NCBI GenBank assembly: GCA_002717505.1
Contig: PBEB01000022.1
Location: 22,360 to 86,359 of the forward strand
DNA: 64,000 bases
Reading direction: 5' to 3'
Source: Leptospiraceae bacterium
Lineage (GTDB): Bacteria; Spirochaetota; Leptospiria; Leptospirales; Leptonemataceae
The notes under the pieces are model-generated. The model was given only the letters and a program-made list of their open reading frames with translations. It made no database searches and had not been told where the DNA came from. The number at the start of each line of letters is the position of its first letter. The first letter of the stretch is position 1. The position numbers and the translations under genes were made by a program. Below are positions 44,380-53,110 of the stretch, piece after piece.

Positions 44380-46214
44380 GAGGGCAGGGCTCCGAAGGAT
44401 TTTTCATAATCCTCGGTATTCATTTCGATGACACCGCCGTACAGATCACCGGACTCCAGTCTGTGGGCAAGAGCTTTTGCAAAGCAACTGGTTTCCATCA
44501 GAGCTTCTTTGACCTTCTTTCCATCCAGGCGCATGCCTTCATTCGGTTTCAGATCGAATTGCAAGGATTCATCGGGGTTGGAAAGAGTGGATCCGCCGGC
44601 TCGGAAATCCTCAATGATTTCGGTGAGTATCGTTTGCACTTCGTCCATGAAGTCTTTGATCTGAATTCTTGTTTGCCTGCCGCTCTGGCCCCGGCGCGAA
44701 TCATGGAAAGACACCTTTTTTGCATGCTCCACGTAGTTCCCCGCCTGCGCAGAGTCCTTTGCTGCGCGATGAAACTCCAGGCATTCATGAATGTAGGTTT
44801 TAAAGTAGTCGTAGGGCTGGCGTATCTTCTCCAGACAGTCGGACATTCGTTCTCGATAATCAATCTTAACGCCTCCGCGATAGGCCGTATGCAGTTTAAT
44901 TTGAGGTGTTGTGAGTACTACACTGAATTCATCTTCGAATAATCTGAGAAACAAATAAGCGATGACCACTTTATCCTGGTTAGGAACCAGCTTCCATTCC
45001 CCCTTTGGGTCGTAGCGCTTGCGGAGCTCGTCCAGAGGAAAAGAGTTCATTAATTGCATTCCGTACTGTAGCTCTTTATGTTGCTGACCCTCGGGCCCTG
45101 ACGGAGCCTCCTCTTCGTTTTCAGTAACGTCTTCGCTACCTTCGGTTTCTGAGGTTTCATTTTGATCCTCAGATACACTGGCCTTTTCCTCTTCTGCTTC
45201 GCCGGATTCCGTTTTGCCCTCTTCTGTTTTTTCTTTCTGTGCAGAAGCCTGTTGCGAAGATTGCGCCTGAGTTCCAGCGGCAGCATCGGCTGCAGTGAGC
45301 TTACCCAGTTTTTCCGAATCCACAACGCCGATCATGTTTTCAAAAAGCCGGCTACCGGGCTCGGCCTTCTTCATTTCTGCTCTCTGCGCCAGTGCTACCA
45401 GCGAAGGATAGATCTGTTCCATCAAAGTACGCCAATCTCCACGGATCTTCTTTCGTTTTGCATCATACAGAGAGGCAGCTTTTTTCTGTACTCGTTGCTG
45501 GGTTCCGATGGCCAGCTCTGCCGCAACCTGAAATGCTTCGCTGTAAGGTCTCAAATAATAGAGCTTGCGGAGAAGCGCGAAAAGTGATGGTCGGATTGCA
45601 TCCAGCGGGACGCTTCGTTCCGGATAATCCTGATAATCGGATAATAACTCAGATAGCTCTTTTCGATCGTATAGTTTGGACGCTCGTTCCAGGATCTCAA
45701 CGTAGATAGGTCCGCTGCGGGAAAGTTCTTTTCGTACCTCTTTGGATACAGCTGGTTCCGTAAAAAGGAGTTCGTTGCCCAGGATGTTGCATTCCATCAA
45801 CGCTCTCTTACCTTCCAGATTGATCAATGAGAAGAAAGATGGCTTTACCATGTCCTGCCCATAGGGAGTCAGGCCCATGAACATACATCGCATCTTGATA
45901 CCCATGCGAGCGAAAAAGCCAGAGGCAGCTTTCTCTTCTGCTTCCAGTTCTTTCCGCAGTCGCGCCTGAGCTTCAAGTTCCTTCTTTCGATTTTCGCGGG
46001 CAATCTCAGATGGCATGCGAGTACCATCGCCTCCTCCTCCGGAGGATCGTCCGCGGGATCGATCTCTTTCTGGCTCTTCCTTCTTAAGGGCACGTTCTCC
46101 CAGGACCTGACCGCCGGATCCTTTGAATTGATCCAGCATCTTCTTGCGATCCTGGGCTCCCATGTTCTGGGCACCAATGGCTTTGCGAGTTCTATCGAAC
46201 TCCATTTCGTCCAT
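44376..46214 (-). CDS. Large protein of unknown function coupled to prmA
   Basis: Soluble, highly charged protein of about 612 residues with no signal peptide or membrane helix. Regions: a basic N-terminal part with a Gly-rich patch (SRGRSSGGGGDG) and a probable coiled coil (ENRKKELEAQARLRKELEAE) at about 70-95; a globular middle region (100-310); an acidic low-complexity linker rich in Glu, Ser and Thr (about 320-390); and a helical C-terminal domain (about 390-605). I recognise no family. The frame is open from 46340, but the ATG at 46214 (or 46205) precedes the first protein-like stretch. It overlaps prmA by 4 bp. The layout recalls large leptospiral cytoplasmic proteins of unknown role, but this is only an impression. 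Confidence 0.72.
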   Translation of the reverse strand: MDEMEFDRTRKAIGAQNMGAQDRKKMLDQFKGSGGQVLGERALKKEEPERDRSRGRSSGGGGDGTRMPSEIARENRKKELEAQARLRKELEAEEKAASGFFARMGIKMRCMFMGLTPYGQDMVKPSFFSLINLEGKRALMECNILGNELLFTEPAVSKEVRKELSRSGPIYVEILERASKLYDRKELSELLSDYQDYPERSVPLDAIRPSLFALLRKLYYLRPYSEAFQVAAELAIGTQQRVQKKAASLYDAKRKKIRGDWRTLMEQIYPSLVALAQRAEMKKAEPGSRLFENMIGVVDSEKLGKLTAADAAAGTQAQSSQQASAQKEKTEEGKTESGEAEEEKASVSEDQNETSETEGSEDVTENEEEAPSGPEGQQHKELQYGMQLMNSFPLDELRKRYDPKGEWKLVPNQDKVVIAYLFLRLFEDEFSVVLTTPQIKLHTAYRGGVKIDYRERMSDCLEKIRQPYDYFKTYIHECLEFHRAAKDSAQAGNYVEHAKKVSFHDSRRGQSGRQTRIQIKDFMDEVQTILTEIIEDFRAGGSTLSNPDESLQFDLKPNEGMRLDGKKVKEALMETSCFAKALAHRLESGDLYGGVIEMNTEDYEKSFGALPS

Positions 46215-46294
46215 GGCTCTTATACCGGTAGAATCAATGTACCAATCAATCAAAAAAAAGTGGCTGGAATGTCTTTGTCTCAGGGGATGGCTCC

Positions 46295-46660
46295 ATGGTG
46301 CAGCAAGAGAGCCTCGCTCTGGACGATTTGAAAAATGCATGTATCTCCGGCTGGGATCTGGTCAGGGGCGTGGTGCTTTTTGGCTCCAGAGCCCGTAACG
46401 ATGCCTCTCCAGGAGCGGACTGGGATCTGGGAATCGTCTACGCCGATGATTCAGATGAACCGGAGTTCAATGTTTCTGAAGACTGGGATCTCTTTCTATG
46501 GAAAGAATCCCGCTGGGAGGATGGATTTGCCCTTCAAGTGGAGATCGCAAAAGACGGAGTCATCATGCTGGACCCGGACGGCAAGCTTGCAGAGCGCTTT
46601 GAAAAGATTCGCGAATACATCCTACCGCACTGGGCCGGATACCTCAAGAAACTGGGTTAA
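46295..46660 (+). CDS. Minimal nucleotidyltransferase (MNT) protein without HEPN partner
   Basis: Protein of 121 residues of the polymerase-beta-like MNT family. The signature 'VVLFGSRARNDASPGADWDL' gives G30-S31 and the metal-binding Asp42 and Asp44; a third acidic residue is likely in 'FALQVEIAKDG' (Glu). MNT proteins often act as antitoxins that AMPylate HEPN toxins. No HEPN gene flanks it: upstream is the divergent 612-residue protein and downstream the convergent uvrB operon. The Shine-Dalgarno GGGGATGG lies just upstream of the ATG. It could be an orphan antitoxin or another nucleotidyltransferase. Confidence 0.82.
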   Translation: MVQQESLALDDLKNACISGWDLVRGVVLFGSRARNDASPGADWDLGIVYADDSDEPEFNVSEDWDLFLWKESRWEDGFALQVEIAKDGVIMLDPDGKLAERFEKIREYILPHWAGYLKKLG

Positions 46661-46670
46661 TGCAAATAGA

Positions 46671-46811
46671 CTAATCCCGGGAGCCTTCGCGAGCGGTAAC
46701 TTTTACTGCCTGGAAGTCTTCTTGAAGTCCATAGGTAACGCATTCTCGCAGCAGCCAGTTGGGTAATTCGGCGGAGTTCGCCAGAGAGTTCCGAATCAAG
46801 TAGAGATCCAT
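46671..46811 (-). CDS. Possible small protein downstream of uvrB
   Basis: A 46-codon frame starting MDLYLIRNSLANSAELP and ending GSRD lies 10 nt after the uvrB stop on the same strand. Composition is protein-like (amphipathic helix 'NWLLRECVTYGLQEDF') and no other gene occupies this stretch. A weak purine stretch (GAGAAG) precedes it. No family recognised; it may be a non-functional read-through frame. Confidence 0.4.
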   Translation of the reverse strand: MDLYLIRNSLANSAELPNWLLRECVTYGLQEDFQAVKVTAREGSRD

Positions 46812-46821
46812 CTGCAGCTTC

Positions 46822-48993
46822 TCAGGATTTTTTCTTGGCCGCAGTCTTCTTCCTGGACGAGCCAGTGGTGGATTTTTTTCCCGCTGATTTCTTTCGGCTC
46901 TTCTTGGCCCCTTTTGCCCCACTGTTTGCGCTACCCCGCCCCGACGATCGGCTCTGGCCAGCTGTACTGAAAGGCAATACTCTGGTTTCGAAAGTCTCCA
47001 GCGCAGCTCCCGACTCCAGAAGTTGCATTGCATCTCGAATCATTGCGGCTTTTTCGAACTCCATGTTTCTGGCAGCAGAAAGCATTTCCTCTTTTAGATG
47101 CGCGATTTTGTCTCTCTTCGACATCTGCGGATCCAGAACTACCGTTTCCTTCAGGCGGGACAGCACTTCATCTTCTGTGGTATCTTCTTCCTGGCTTCGC
47201 TCGATGATATCCTGAATCTGCTTTCGAATGGTTGTGGGAGTTATTCCCATTTTCTGGTTGTATTCCTCTTGAATGGCGCGCCGGCGCAAGGTCTCGTCCA
47301 TCGCTTCCTTCATTGAAGGAGTGACTTTATCTGCGTAAAGTATGGCTTTGCCTTCTACATTGCGTGCCGCTCGGCCCATTGTCTGGATCAGGGAGCGAGT
47401 GTTTCTTAGAAATCCCTCCCTATCCGCATCCAGGATGGCCACCAGGGAAACTTCTGGCATGTCCAGACCTTCTCTGAGCAGATTCACACCTACCAGTACC
47501 TGGTACTTCCCTTTTCGCAGATCTCGAATGATTTCTACGCGCTCGATTGTATGGATTTCAGAATGCAGGTAAGCGACATCAATACCGATTTCGCGTAGAT
47601 AGTCGGAAAGGTCTTCAGCCATCTTCTTCGTAAGTGTCGTGACGAGAGTTCGCTGATCCTTCTCGATTCGTTTCTTGATTTCTTGAACTAGATCCTCTAT
47701 CTGTCCCTTAACTGGTCGAACATCAATATTCGGATCCAGCAGACCGGTGGGCCGAATCAATTGTTCCACTTGCCTCTGGCTTCGCTTGATTTCGTAATCC
47801 GCAGGAGTGGCGGAAACATACATGATCTTGTCTGCAATTCCTTCAAATTCCTTAAAGTTCAGTGGCCGGTTATCCAGAGCGGAGGGAAGGCGAAACCCGA
47901 AATCTACCAGGGTTTGTTTTCGGGAGCGATCGCCTTCGTACATGCCACGAACCTGAGGAAGGGTTACATGGCTTTCATCTATGATAACCCAGAAATCCTC
48001 CGGAAAATAATCCAGCAAGCAGGCTGGGGGCTCTCCAGCTTCTCGGCCTGTTAAATGTCTGGAGTAGTTTTCAATGCCGTTGCAGTAACCCAGCTCACGG
48101 AGCATTTCCATGTCATATCTAGTTCGTTGCTGAATACGTTCCGCTTCTAGCGGCTTGCCCTCTTTTTGAAACTGAGCAACCTGCACCTCCAGTTCCTTTT
48201 CGATCTTTTCCAGAGCCTCTTTCAGCTTCGGTGGTGAAGTAATGAAGTGCTTCGCGGGATAGATCACTGCGCGCTGCAGAGAATCCAAAATCTTGCCAGT
48301 AATGGGATCAAAATAGCTCAGGTTGTCGATTTCATCGCCAAACCATTCGATTCGAATGCCCTCGTTTCGATAGGCCGGGAAGATTTCCACAGTATCTCCT
48401 CGAACGCGAAAGTTTCCACGACTAAAATCCAGATCGTTCCTTTGATACTGGATGTGCAGCAATTGCCGAATTACATCGTTTCGCTCTATCGTCAGTCCCC
48501 GGTCCAACATAACCAGGCTGTGGCGGTACTCCTCCGGAGAGCCCAGACCATAGATGCATGATACAGAAGAAACGATGATTACATCCTTTCGTTCCAGAAG
48601 CGACGATGTAGCTCTGAGCCTTAACCGATCTATTTCATCGTTGATGGAGGCATCCTTCTCTATGTACGTGTCAGACGATGGAACGTAGGCCTCGGGTTGA
48701 TAATAGTCATAGTATGAAACAAAGTACTCTACAGCATTCTCTGGAAAGAACTCCCGGAATTCCTTATAGAGTTGTGCAGCCAGAGTTTTGTTATGCGTCA
48801 GGACGAGCGTCGGCTTTTGAATGTTTTCGACGAAGCCAGCCATTGTATACGTTTTGCCAGAACCGGTTACACCTACCAGGCAAAGTTGATCGTCACCCTG
48901 TGTGGCCGCTGAGGTTAATTCCTGGATGGCTCTGGGCTGATCGCCTGCGGGTTTATAGTCCGACACCAGGCGAAACCTGCGATTATCCGACAT
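46822..48993 (-). CDS. uvrB: Excinuclease ABC subunit B
   Basis: UvrB of 723 residues. Helicase motif I '[12 protein letters not shown]' (about 40-51), the '[20 protein letters not shown]' beta-hairpin region, '[20 protein letters not shown]', the C-terminal helicase motifs '[20 protein letters not shown]' and 'QTMGRAARN', and a UVR domain ('[20 protein letters not shown]') are all present. It works with UvrA and UvrC in nucleotide excision repair. After the UVR domain comes an unusual tail of about 60 residues rich in Lys, Ser and Gly, not found in E. coli UvrB. The start overlaps the upstream gene by 1 base (TAATG). Confidence 0.97.
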   Translation of the reverse strand: MSDNRRFRLVSDYKPAGDQPRAIQELTSAATQGDDQLCLVGVTGSGKTYTMAGFVENIQKPTLVLTHNKTLAAQLYKEFREFFPENAVEYFVSYYDYYQPEAYVPSSDTYIEKDASINDEIDRLRLRATSSLLERKDVIIVSSVSCIYGLGSPEEYRHSLVMLDRGLTIERNDVIRQLLHIQYQRNDLDFSRGNFRVRGDTVEIFPAYRNEGIRIEWFGDEIDNLSYFDPITGKILDSLQRAVIYPAKHFITSPPKLKEALEKIEKELEVQVAQFQKEGKPLEAERIQQRTRYDMEMLRELGYCNGIENYSRHLTGREAGEPPACLLDYFPEDFWVIIDESHVTLPQVRGMYEGDRSRKQTLVDFGFRLPSALDNRPLNFKEFEGIADKIMYVSATPADYEIKRSQRQVEQLIRPTGLLDPNIDVRPVKGQIEDLVQEIKKRIEKDQRTLVTTLTKKMAEDLSDYLREIGIDVAYLHSEIHTIERVEIIRDLRKGKYQVLVGVNLLREGLDMPEVSLVAILDADREGFLRNTRSLIQTMGRAARNVEGKAILYADKVTPSMKEAMDETLRRRAIQEEYNQKMGITPTTIRKQIQDIIERSQEEDTTEDEVLSRLKETVVLDPQMSKRDKIAHLKEEMLSAARNMEFEKAAMIRDAMQLLESGAALETFETRVLPFSTAGQSRSSGRGSANSGAKGAKKSRKKSAGKKSTTGSSRKKTAAKKKS

Positions 48994-49616
48994 TAGCTGA
49001 CCTTCTTCCTGGCGGTAAAAACGGCCAGGTTCTCTGAATCCTTGATGTCGATGTCCAGATCATCGAATAATTTGGACATCACCATCATGCCTCGCATCAA
49101 TGTTAGCGAGCTATTGTATTTTCCCATTTCGATATCGCGCTCAATCTGTACTTCACGCAATCCGTTGCGGATTTCTATGCGAAAATCTCCGTTTTCGATG
49201 GAGTAATTAATTTCGATGGGATTATGATCATTATATTTAACGGCATTTTCCATCGCTTCGGTTGTGGCGATGGACATATCTACGATCATTTCTTCGCGGA
49301 CTGAGTTCAAGCGAAAGTAAGTCTCCAGCCTGGAACGCACCATTTGAATAGGCGAATCCTGCAAAAAACCTGATACCCGGTACCGCGTAATGGGCTTTGC
49401 GTTTTTAAGCGAAGAAAGAACGAATTCCTCAGAGATGCTGACATGCTTTTCCAGCAGGCCATCCGAAACCAATTGATTCAATGCTTCAAGTGTTTCGCTT
49501 TCCGAGGAGTCCAGGTTGTATTCGAAGCGTAGCCAGGATACGAAATCCCTGTGATTTCCCCAGCAGCCAGATTGAACCAATTCACGTAATGCACTGATTA
49601 CTGCTGGATTCGTCAT
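48993..49616 (-). CDS. RsbW/SpoIIAB-type ATP-binding protein (anti-sigma-like) with N-terminal extension
   Basis: Protein of 207 residues. The C-terminal 120 residues form a GHKL ATPase: N-box '[15 protein letters not shown]', the G-box-like '[20 protein letters not shown]' and 'LAVFTARKK'. Kinases of this type phosphorylate anti-anti-sigma factors or act as chemotaxis/stress switches. The first 80 residues, '[20 protein letters not shown]' and following, form a helical domain not typical for RsbW, perhaps a winged helix. No sigma factor or STAS partner is nearby. The ATG at 49616 starts one base after the transporter stop, so an EamA-this-uvrB operon is likely. Confidence 0.8.
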   Translation of the reverse strand: MTNPAVISALRELVQSGCWGNHRDFVSWLRFEYNLDSSESETLEALNQLVSDGLLEKHVSISEEFVLSSLKNAKPITRYRVSGFLQDSPIQMVRSRLETYFRLNSVREEMIVDMSIATTEAMENAVKYNDHNPIEINYSIENGDFRIEIRNGLREVQIERDIEMGKYNSSLTLMRGMMVMSKLFDDLDIDIKDSENLAVFTARKKVS

Positions 49617-49617
49617 T

Positions 49618-50508
49618 CTACTCTTTTTTCTCAGAGCGTCGAAAAAGGGCAAGAAAAAGATTTCCTGCGAATATGAGACCAGCCCCCAGGATGCCTGAAA
49701 AGCCCGGAATTTCTTGCAGCAGAAAAAATCCCGCCACCAGGGCAATGGGAATACGGAGGCTTGATACGATGCTTCCTGCTGTTGCGGAAAGGTACGCATA
49801 TGAGCGAGTAAGTGACCATTGACCCGCAATTCCAAGGCAGGCCGAGGCAAGTACAAATAAACCACCGGGCTTCAGCAATTGCGACAGCGATGAAACTGCC
49901 AGAGGAAAACTGGCCACAGATCCCAGAGCAAACATCCATAAGAGAATTTCTTCGGCTCGGGCCTGCATTGCTGCCCCACGAAGCGAAAGAATGGCGATGG
50001 CTGCCAGGAGTCCGGAGCCAATTCCCCATAGATCTGCTTTGGAGATGCTTCCGGTGTCTATGAGAGGATAGAGCACATACAGCGCAATTCCCGTGAGGCT
50101 AAATCCAAGAACCAGAAGCATTCGACTGTCGGGAATCTCTCGAAAGATAGGAATCGCCAGAATGGCAACGAAGGCAGGGTAGGTCATATTTAGAACGTTG
50201 GCAGTGCCTGCAGGACCAGTAGCTACCGCTTCATAAAAGAAGAGCAGAGCCAGTGTATTGAAAATAGCTCTGAGATATACAGGCAGCGGTACTTTCCATC
50301 GAAATGTTAAGCCAGCTTTGCGAAATAGAAAGAGAGCAAAGAAGAATCCCAGCAAATATCGAACAAAAGCAAACAATTCAGACGCCAGGTCAGCATCGTA
50401 CAGTGCTCCCAGGCGAACAAAGAACGTGGCAAAGTAGAAACTCAAAGCGCTGAATGCATTAAGCAGAATGCCGTAGAGCTGTCGTCGATGGTAAATAGAT
50501 TGACTCAT
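49618..50508 (-). CDS. EamA/DMT-family membrane transporter
   Basis: Inner-membrane protein of 296 residues with ten predicted helices in two five-helix repeats, the EamA (RhaT/DME) layout. The second helix region 'ELFAFVRYLLGFFFALFLF' and 'FYEAVATGPAGTANVLNMTY' are typical of the family; the C-terminal repeat ends 'GAGLIFAGNLFLALFRRSEK'. These carriers export or import metabolites and nucleotide sugars; the substrate is unknown. The ATG at 50508 is chosen over an upstream TTG-type extension. It shares a 28-bp divergent start region with the nitrilase gene. Confidence 0.87.
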   Translation of the reverse strand: MSQSIYHRRQLYGILLNAFSALSFYFATFFVRLGALYDADLASELFAFVRYLLGFFFALFLFRKAGLTFRWKVPLPVYLRAIFNTLALLFFYEAVATGPAGTANVLNMTYPAFVAILAIPIFREIPDSRMLLVLGFSLTGIALYVLYPLIDTGSISKADLWGIGSGLLAAIAILSLRGAAMQARAEEILLWMFALGSVASFPLAVSSLSQLLKPGGLFVLASACLGIAGQWSLTRSYAYLSATAGSIVSSLRIPIALVAGFFLLQEIPGFSGILGAGLIFAGNLFLALFRRSEKKE

Positions 50509-50536
50509 GATCGCTCCGAGACGAACAGGAAGAATC

Positions 50537-51253
50537 ATGGCGATTCTGAAGGTAAGCATTTTTCAAAAGAATCTCACCGAAGGCCTGAATCTTTCCCTAC
50601 ATAAGAAGCTTGCAGCGCTCAAATCTGATTTTCTGGTATTTCCGGAATACTTCGCAGTGGACGGTTCAATCAAAGACCACAGGTCTCTGGCGGATAGAAC
50701 CAAGTTTGCTCTGGACTGGCTCGGCAAGCTGAGCGAGGCATATAAGGGAGTGATTATTGGCGGAACGGTAATACGGGAAGTAGACGGACAATACTTTAAT
50801 GCCATGCCAGTGTTCTACGAAGGACAATTGGTGGACTGGTATCACAAGCGATATCTTACCGATAACGAATCTCCAGTACTTACTCCAGGACAGGAGCCTG
50901 GAATCTTCATTCTGGGCGGACATCGCTTCGGTGTGCTTATTTGCGCGGATGTATTGAAGCCAGAGTATGTAACGGAACTTGCGCAGCAAGACGTTCGTCT
51001 GATATTTACAGTAATGAATTCGCCTTACAAAGATGAATCAGTGGATGAAAAGCATGCCCGGGATGAAAAACTTTACTGTGGTCCTGCACGGGAGCAGGGA
51101 TTGACGATCATCAAATGCTGCTCTGCGGGAAATATCTTTGGACGTCGCCTGCAAGGGCGCTCTCTGGCCGTTACGCCATCGGGCATTAGCTGGCGAGTTG
51201 CGCCGGATGAAGAAGAAAAAGAGATTCTGAAGACTGTTGTATTGAACGCCTAA
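50537..51253 (+). CDS. Nitrilase/omega-amidase-superfamily carbon-nitrogen hydrolase
   Basis: Enzyme of 238 residues with the nitrilase catalytic triad: Glu37 ('FLVFPEYFA'), Lys104 ('WYHKRYLTD') and Cys136 ('FGVLICADV'). 'KHARDEKLYCGPAREQGL' and 'VKCCSAG'-like 'IKCCSAGNIFG' are also in keeping. It is shorter than most members (about 260-280), the C-terminal strand region being reduced. Cytoplasmic amidase is likely; the substrate cannot be inferred. The ATG at 50537 has the Shine-Dalgarno AGGAAG. Confidence 0.85.
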   Translation: MAILKVSIFQKNLTEGLNLSLHKKLAALKSDFLVFPEYFAVDGSIKDHRSLADRTKFALDWLGKLSEAYKGVIIGGTVIREVDGQYFNAMPVFYEGQLVDWYHKRYLTDNESPVLTPGQEPGIFILGGHRFGVLICADVLKPEYVTELAQQDVRLIFTVMNSPYKDESVDEKHARDEKLYCGPAREQGLTIIKCCSAGNIFGRRLQGRSLAVTPSGISWRVAPDEEEKEILKTVVLNA

Positions 51254-51279
51254 CAATTCGTTAGAGCCATCGATCGGTT

Positions 51280-51334
51280 AAGCCTCCTCTCTTGTATCCG
51301 CCGTGATTCGAGTCAGGGGCTTTTCTGTTTTATT
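51280..51334 (+). terminator. Possible terminator after the nitrilase gene
   Basis: AAGCCTC (51280-51286) can pair with GGGGCTT (51316-51322) with one G-U and a 29-nt loop, followed by the T-rich TTTTCTGTTTTATTT. It lies 27 nt past the stop. The long loop makes it uncertain. Confidence 0.45.
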
Positions 51335-51435
51335 TCCCGGAAATTCCCTTCTATCACAAATAATCTCCTGGTATCTGCGATGCGGTCGGTCTGGAGCGGT
51401 CCACAGAAATTGCGAATCGAATTGGGCACGATAAT

Positions 51436-52356
51436 TCAGTGACCAAATAGGATGCGACCCAGTCGGGCAAAAAACCTTGAAAGATGATAATGAGTCATGC
51501 CGGCCATGCGTTTATGCAGGCCCGCTTTTAGCTCAAATACCGCTTCTGCAATAGCAGGAAAGTCCGGCAATCGTTCGCTGGATTTCAAGATCATAAGCCC
51601 GATTAGATCCAGCACCTCTTCATAGCTTCGGTCCAGATGAGTTTTCCATCCCTGAAAATTCTTCTCAAGGGCCACGTAGGTTTCCAGTTCATTCAAGCCC
51701 ATGGGATGGCCCAGCCCATCCTCGATTTTTTCCTTTAACTTGATGAAGCTCTCGTCCAGGATCAGGTTCGATAGTTCCAGGCTACCCCCCATCAGATCCA
51801 GAATGTAAGGGTCCGATTGGCCGGTAATATCTGCCATAGTGGATGCAGGAATCAATTGGAAGGGAATGCAAACACCGCGGCTTATAATCGTTTCTTTTAG
51901 TAGCTCCAGATCTTCCACCATCAAAATGAACCGGGAGTGATCCGGTGGCTCCTCCAGAGTCTTTAGCAAGGCCGTTTCTGCTTCGTTTTGAATCAAGTCT
52001 GCTCGCGGCATCAGGATAAACCGTCGCTGACCTTTGAAAGGCGGGTACATGAGTCGCGTCCGGATGAGCCAGCGAACCGTAAATGGGGCTGGTTGCTTTT
52101 CATCTCCAATGAGTACTCGTTCCTCTGGAAAGAGGATATAATCCGGATGCTCCTGTCGCGCAAAAAGTCTGCAAGAAGGACATTGACCGCAGCCATTTCC
52201 AATGTCACAGAGTGAACACTGAATAAACCATTCCGCAGCGCTGAATTTGCCCACCCCGGCAGGGCCGTGTAGTATTAAAAGTGGAGGTGCTGGCTTGCTT
52301 AGATAATGGTCCAGCATGGACCGGGCGATGCTCTGACCTTTCAGCTGGAAGCTCAT
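51436..52356 (-). CDS. holB: DNA polymerase III delta' subunit (clamp-loader AAA+)
   Basis: Clamp-loader protein of 306 residues. 'PLLILHGPAGVGKFSAAEWF' is a P-loop-like segment whose last position is Phe instead of Ser/Thr; the zinc module 'CDIGNGCGQCPSCRL' and 'NEAETALLKTLEEPPDHSRF' are diagnostic of HolB/DnaX. The arginine-finger motif S-R-C appears as 'IISRGVCIPF'. Delta' does not hydrolyse ATP, so the altered P-loop is acceptable. The ATG at 52356 has no strong Shine-Dalgarno. A terminator and hairpin-rich sequence lie 60-210 bp upstream on the same strand. Confidence 0.92.
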   Translation of the reverse strand: MSFQLKGQSIARSMLDHYLSKPAPPLLILHGPAGVGKFSAAEWFIQCSLCDIGNGCGQCPSCRLFARQEHPDYILFPEERVLIGDEKQPAPFTVRWLIRTRLMYPPFKGQRRFILMPRADLIQNEAETALLKTLEEPPDHSRFILMVEDLELLKETIISRGVCIPFQLIPASTMADITGQSDPYILDLMGGSLELSNLILDESFIKLKEKIEDGLGHPMGLNELETYVALEKNFQGWKTHLDRSYEEVLDLIGLMILKSSERLPDFPAIAEAVFELKAGLHKRMAGMTHYHLSRFFARLGRILFGH

Positions 52357-52415
52357 AGGCCCAGAGATAGATAGGCGATTGTAACCGCAATTCTTACAAA
52401 AAATGCTGGAATAAG

Positions 52416-52448
52416 AAAAAACCCGGCCTCCTCATGTGAAGGGCCGGG
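52416..52448 (-). terminator. Strong intrinsic terminator 60 bp upstream of holB
   Basis: On the minus strand GGCCGGG-type arms (plus 52422-52429 and 52441-52448, 8 pairs with one G-U, 11-nt loop) run into six T (complement of 52416-52421). No minus-strand protein gene precedes it within 1 kb, so it ends either a small RNA or a holB leader. Confidence 0.85.
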
Positions 52449-52569
52449 CTGCATCTGAACACACTCTTTCCCGATCTGTCGCCGACTTTTCATCGGCGCG
52501 GATACTCGCCTGTTGCGAGTAATGAGTGAACGGATACCTTTTAATCTCCCCCTTAAAAGAATCCGTCAA
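52449..52569 (-). ncRNA. Candidate small RNA or attenuator leader upstream of holB
   Basis: Reading the minus strand, a TTGACG -35-like hexamer (complement of 52564-52569) and a weak -10 (GATTAA, complement of 52541-52546, 17-bp spacer) precede two well-formed hairpins and the terminator. The hairpins are TACTCGC/GCGAGTA (plus 52503-52509 and 52515-52521) and CGCCGA/TCGGCG (plus 52480-52485 and 52493-52498). The transcript would be about 115-120 nt. It fits no RNA family I can name (6S, SRP, RNase P, tmRNA and the common riboswitches do not match by eye). It could be free-standing or regulate holB by termination. Confidence 0.42.
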
Positions 52570-53075
52570 TAGTAATGCACGGCGTGTACCAGGTAGAAGC
52601 CGACGGGGCAAAAAAACCGTCTATCCACGAGTTTGGGGTCTTTTTTTTACGAATCTGGCATGGAAATGTAAATGGTGCCCGGTAAAAACACATCCCATGC
52701 TTGCTCAGGGGCTCATTGGTGCTTCGAAATCTCCGATGCAGCTGTCTCGAAATCCCGGCCAATTGCCAGAAAGCACAAAAAATAGACACCCCCCGCTTCG
52801 TGTCGGCCTAAAAGTAGTCGAGGCACAAAAATTATGCGTTGCGCCTGGGAGGTTCCCTCAACCCGGTTGTCTTTTGAAGACCATCCAGGGCTCAGCGGAG
52901 GAGGAGTGAAAGGTCCGCGGTTACGGTTTTGCCTGGAATCTACAAGAATCCTTCCCTGGGGCATCGAAATTCGAAAAGTCATAAGCGAAAGTTGGGTTCG
53001 CCCGGGCATGGGCATCGTAGTAAAAATTCCCAATCATAGAACTGGATGAAAAGAAGGCCAGTTCAAGGATTCTAT
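52570..53075. other. About 500-bp gap without recognisable gene
   Basis: No protein-like frame on either strand. The segment has A/T-runs (52609-52616, 52641-52648), a GACGG/CCGTC hairpin around 52602-52621 and a G-rich stretch near 52905. Together with the leader region it forms the largest non-coding block in the window (52357-53110). Confidence 0.45.
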
Positions 53076-53103
53076 TTGACCGAAAGGGTGATACAAATAG
53101 ATT
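53076..53103 (+). promoter_or_regulatory. Promoter for a leaderless exported-protein transcript
   Basis: TTGACC (53076-53081), 16-bp spacer, TAGATT (53098-53103); the ATG at 53111 starts 8 nt after the -10. No Shine-Dalgarno is present (CCGCTTC precedes the ATG). Confidence 0.55.
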
Positions 53104-53110
53104 CCGCTTC

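Noticed and set aside
44124-44942. Plus-strand frame of 272 codons
   Set aside because: Antisense shadow over prmA and the 612-residue gene, both of which are supported by motif or coupling evidence.
52553-53033. Two minus-strand frames in the holB upstream block
   Set aside because: Both show unlikely composition (many Cys, Trp, Pro) and cover A/T-runs; no start signals. The block is better explained as non-coding.
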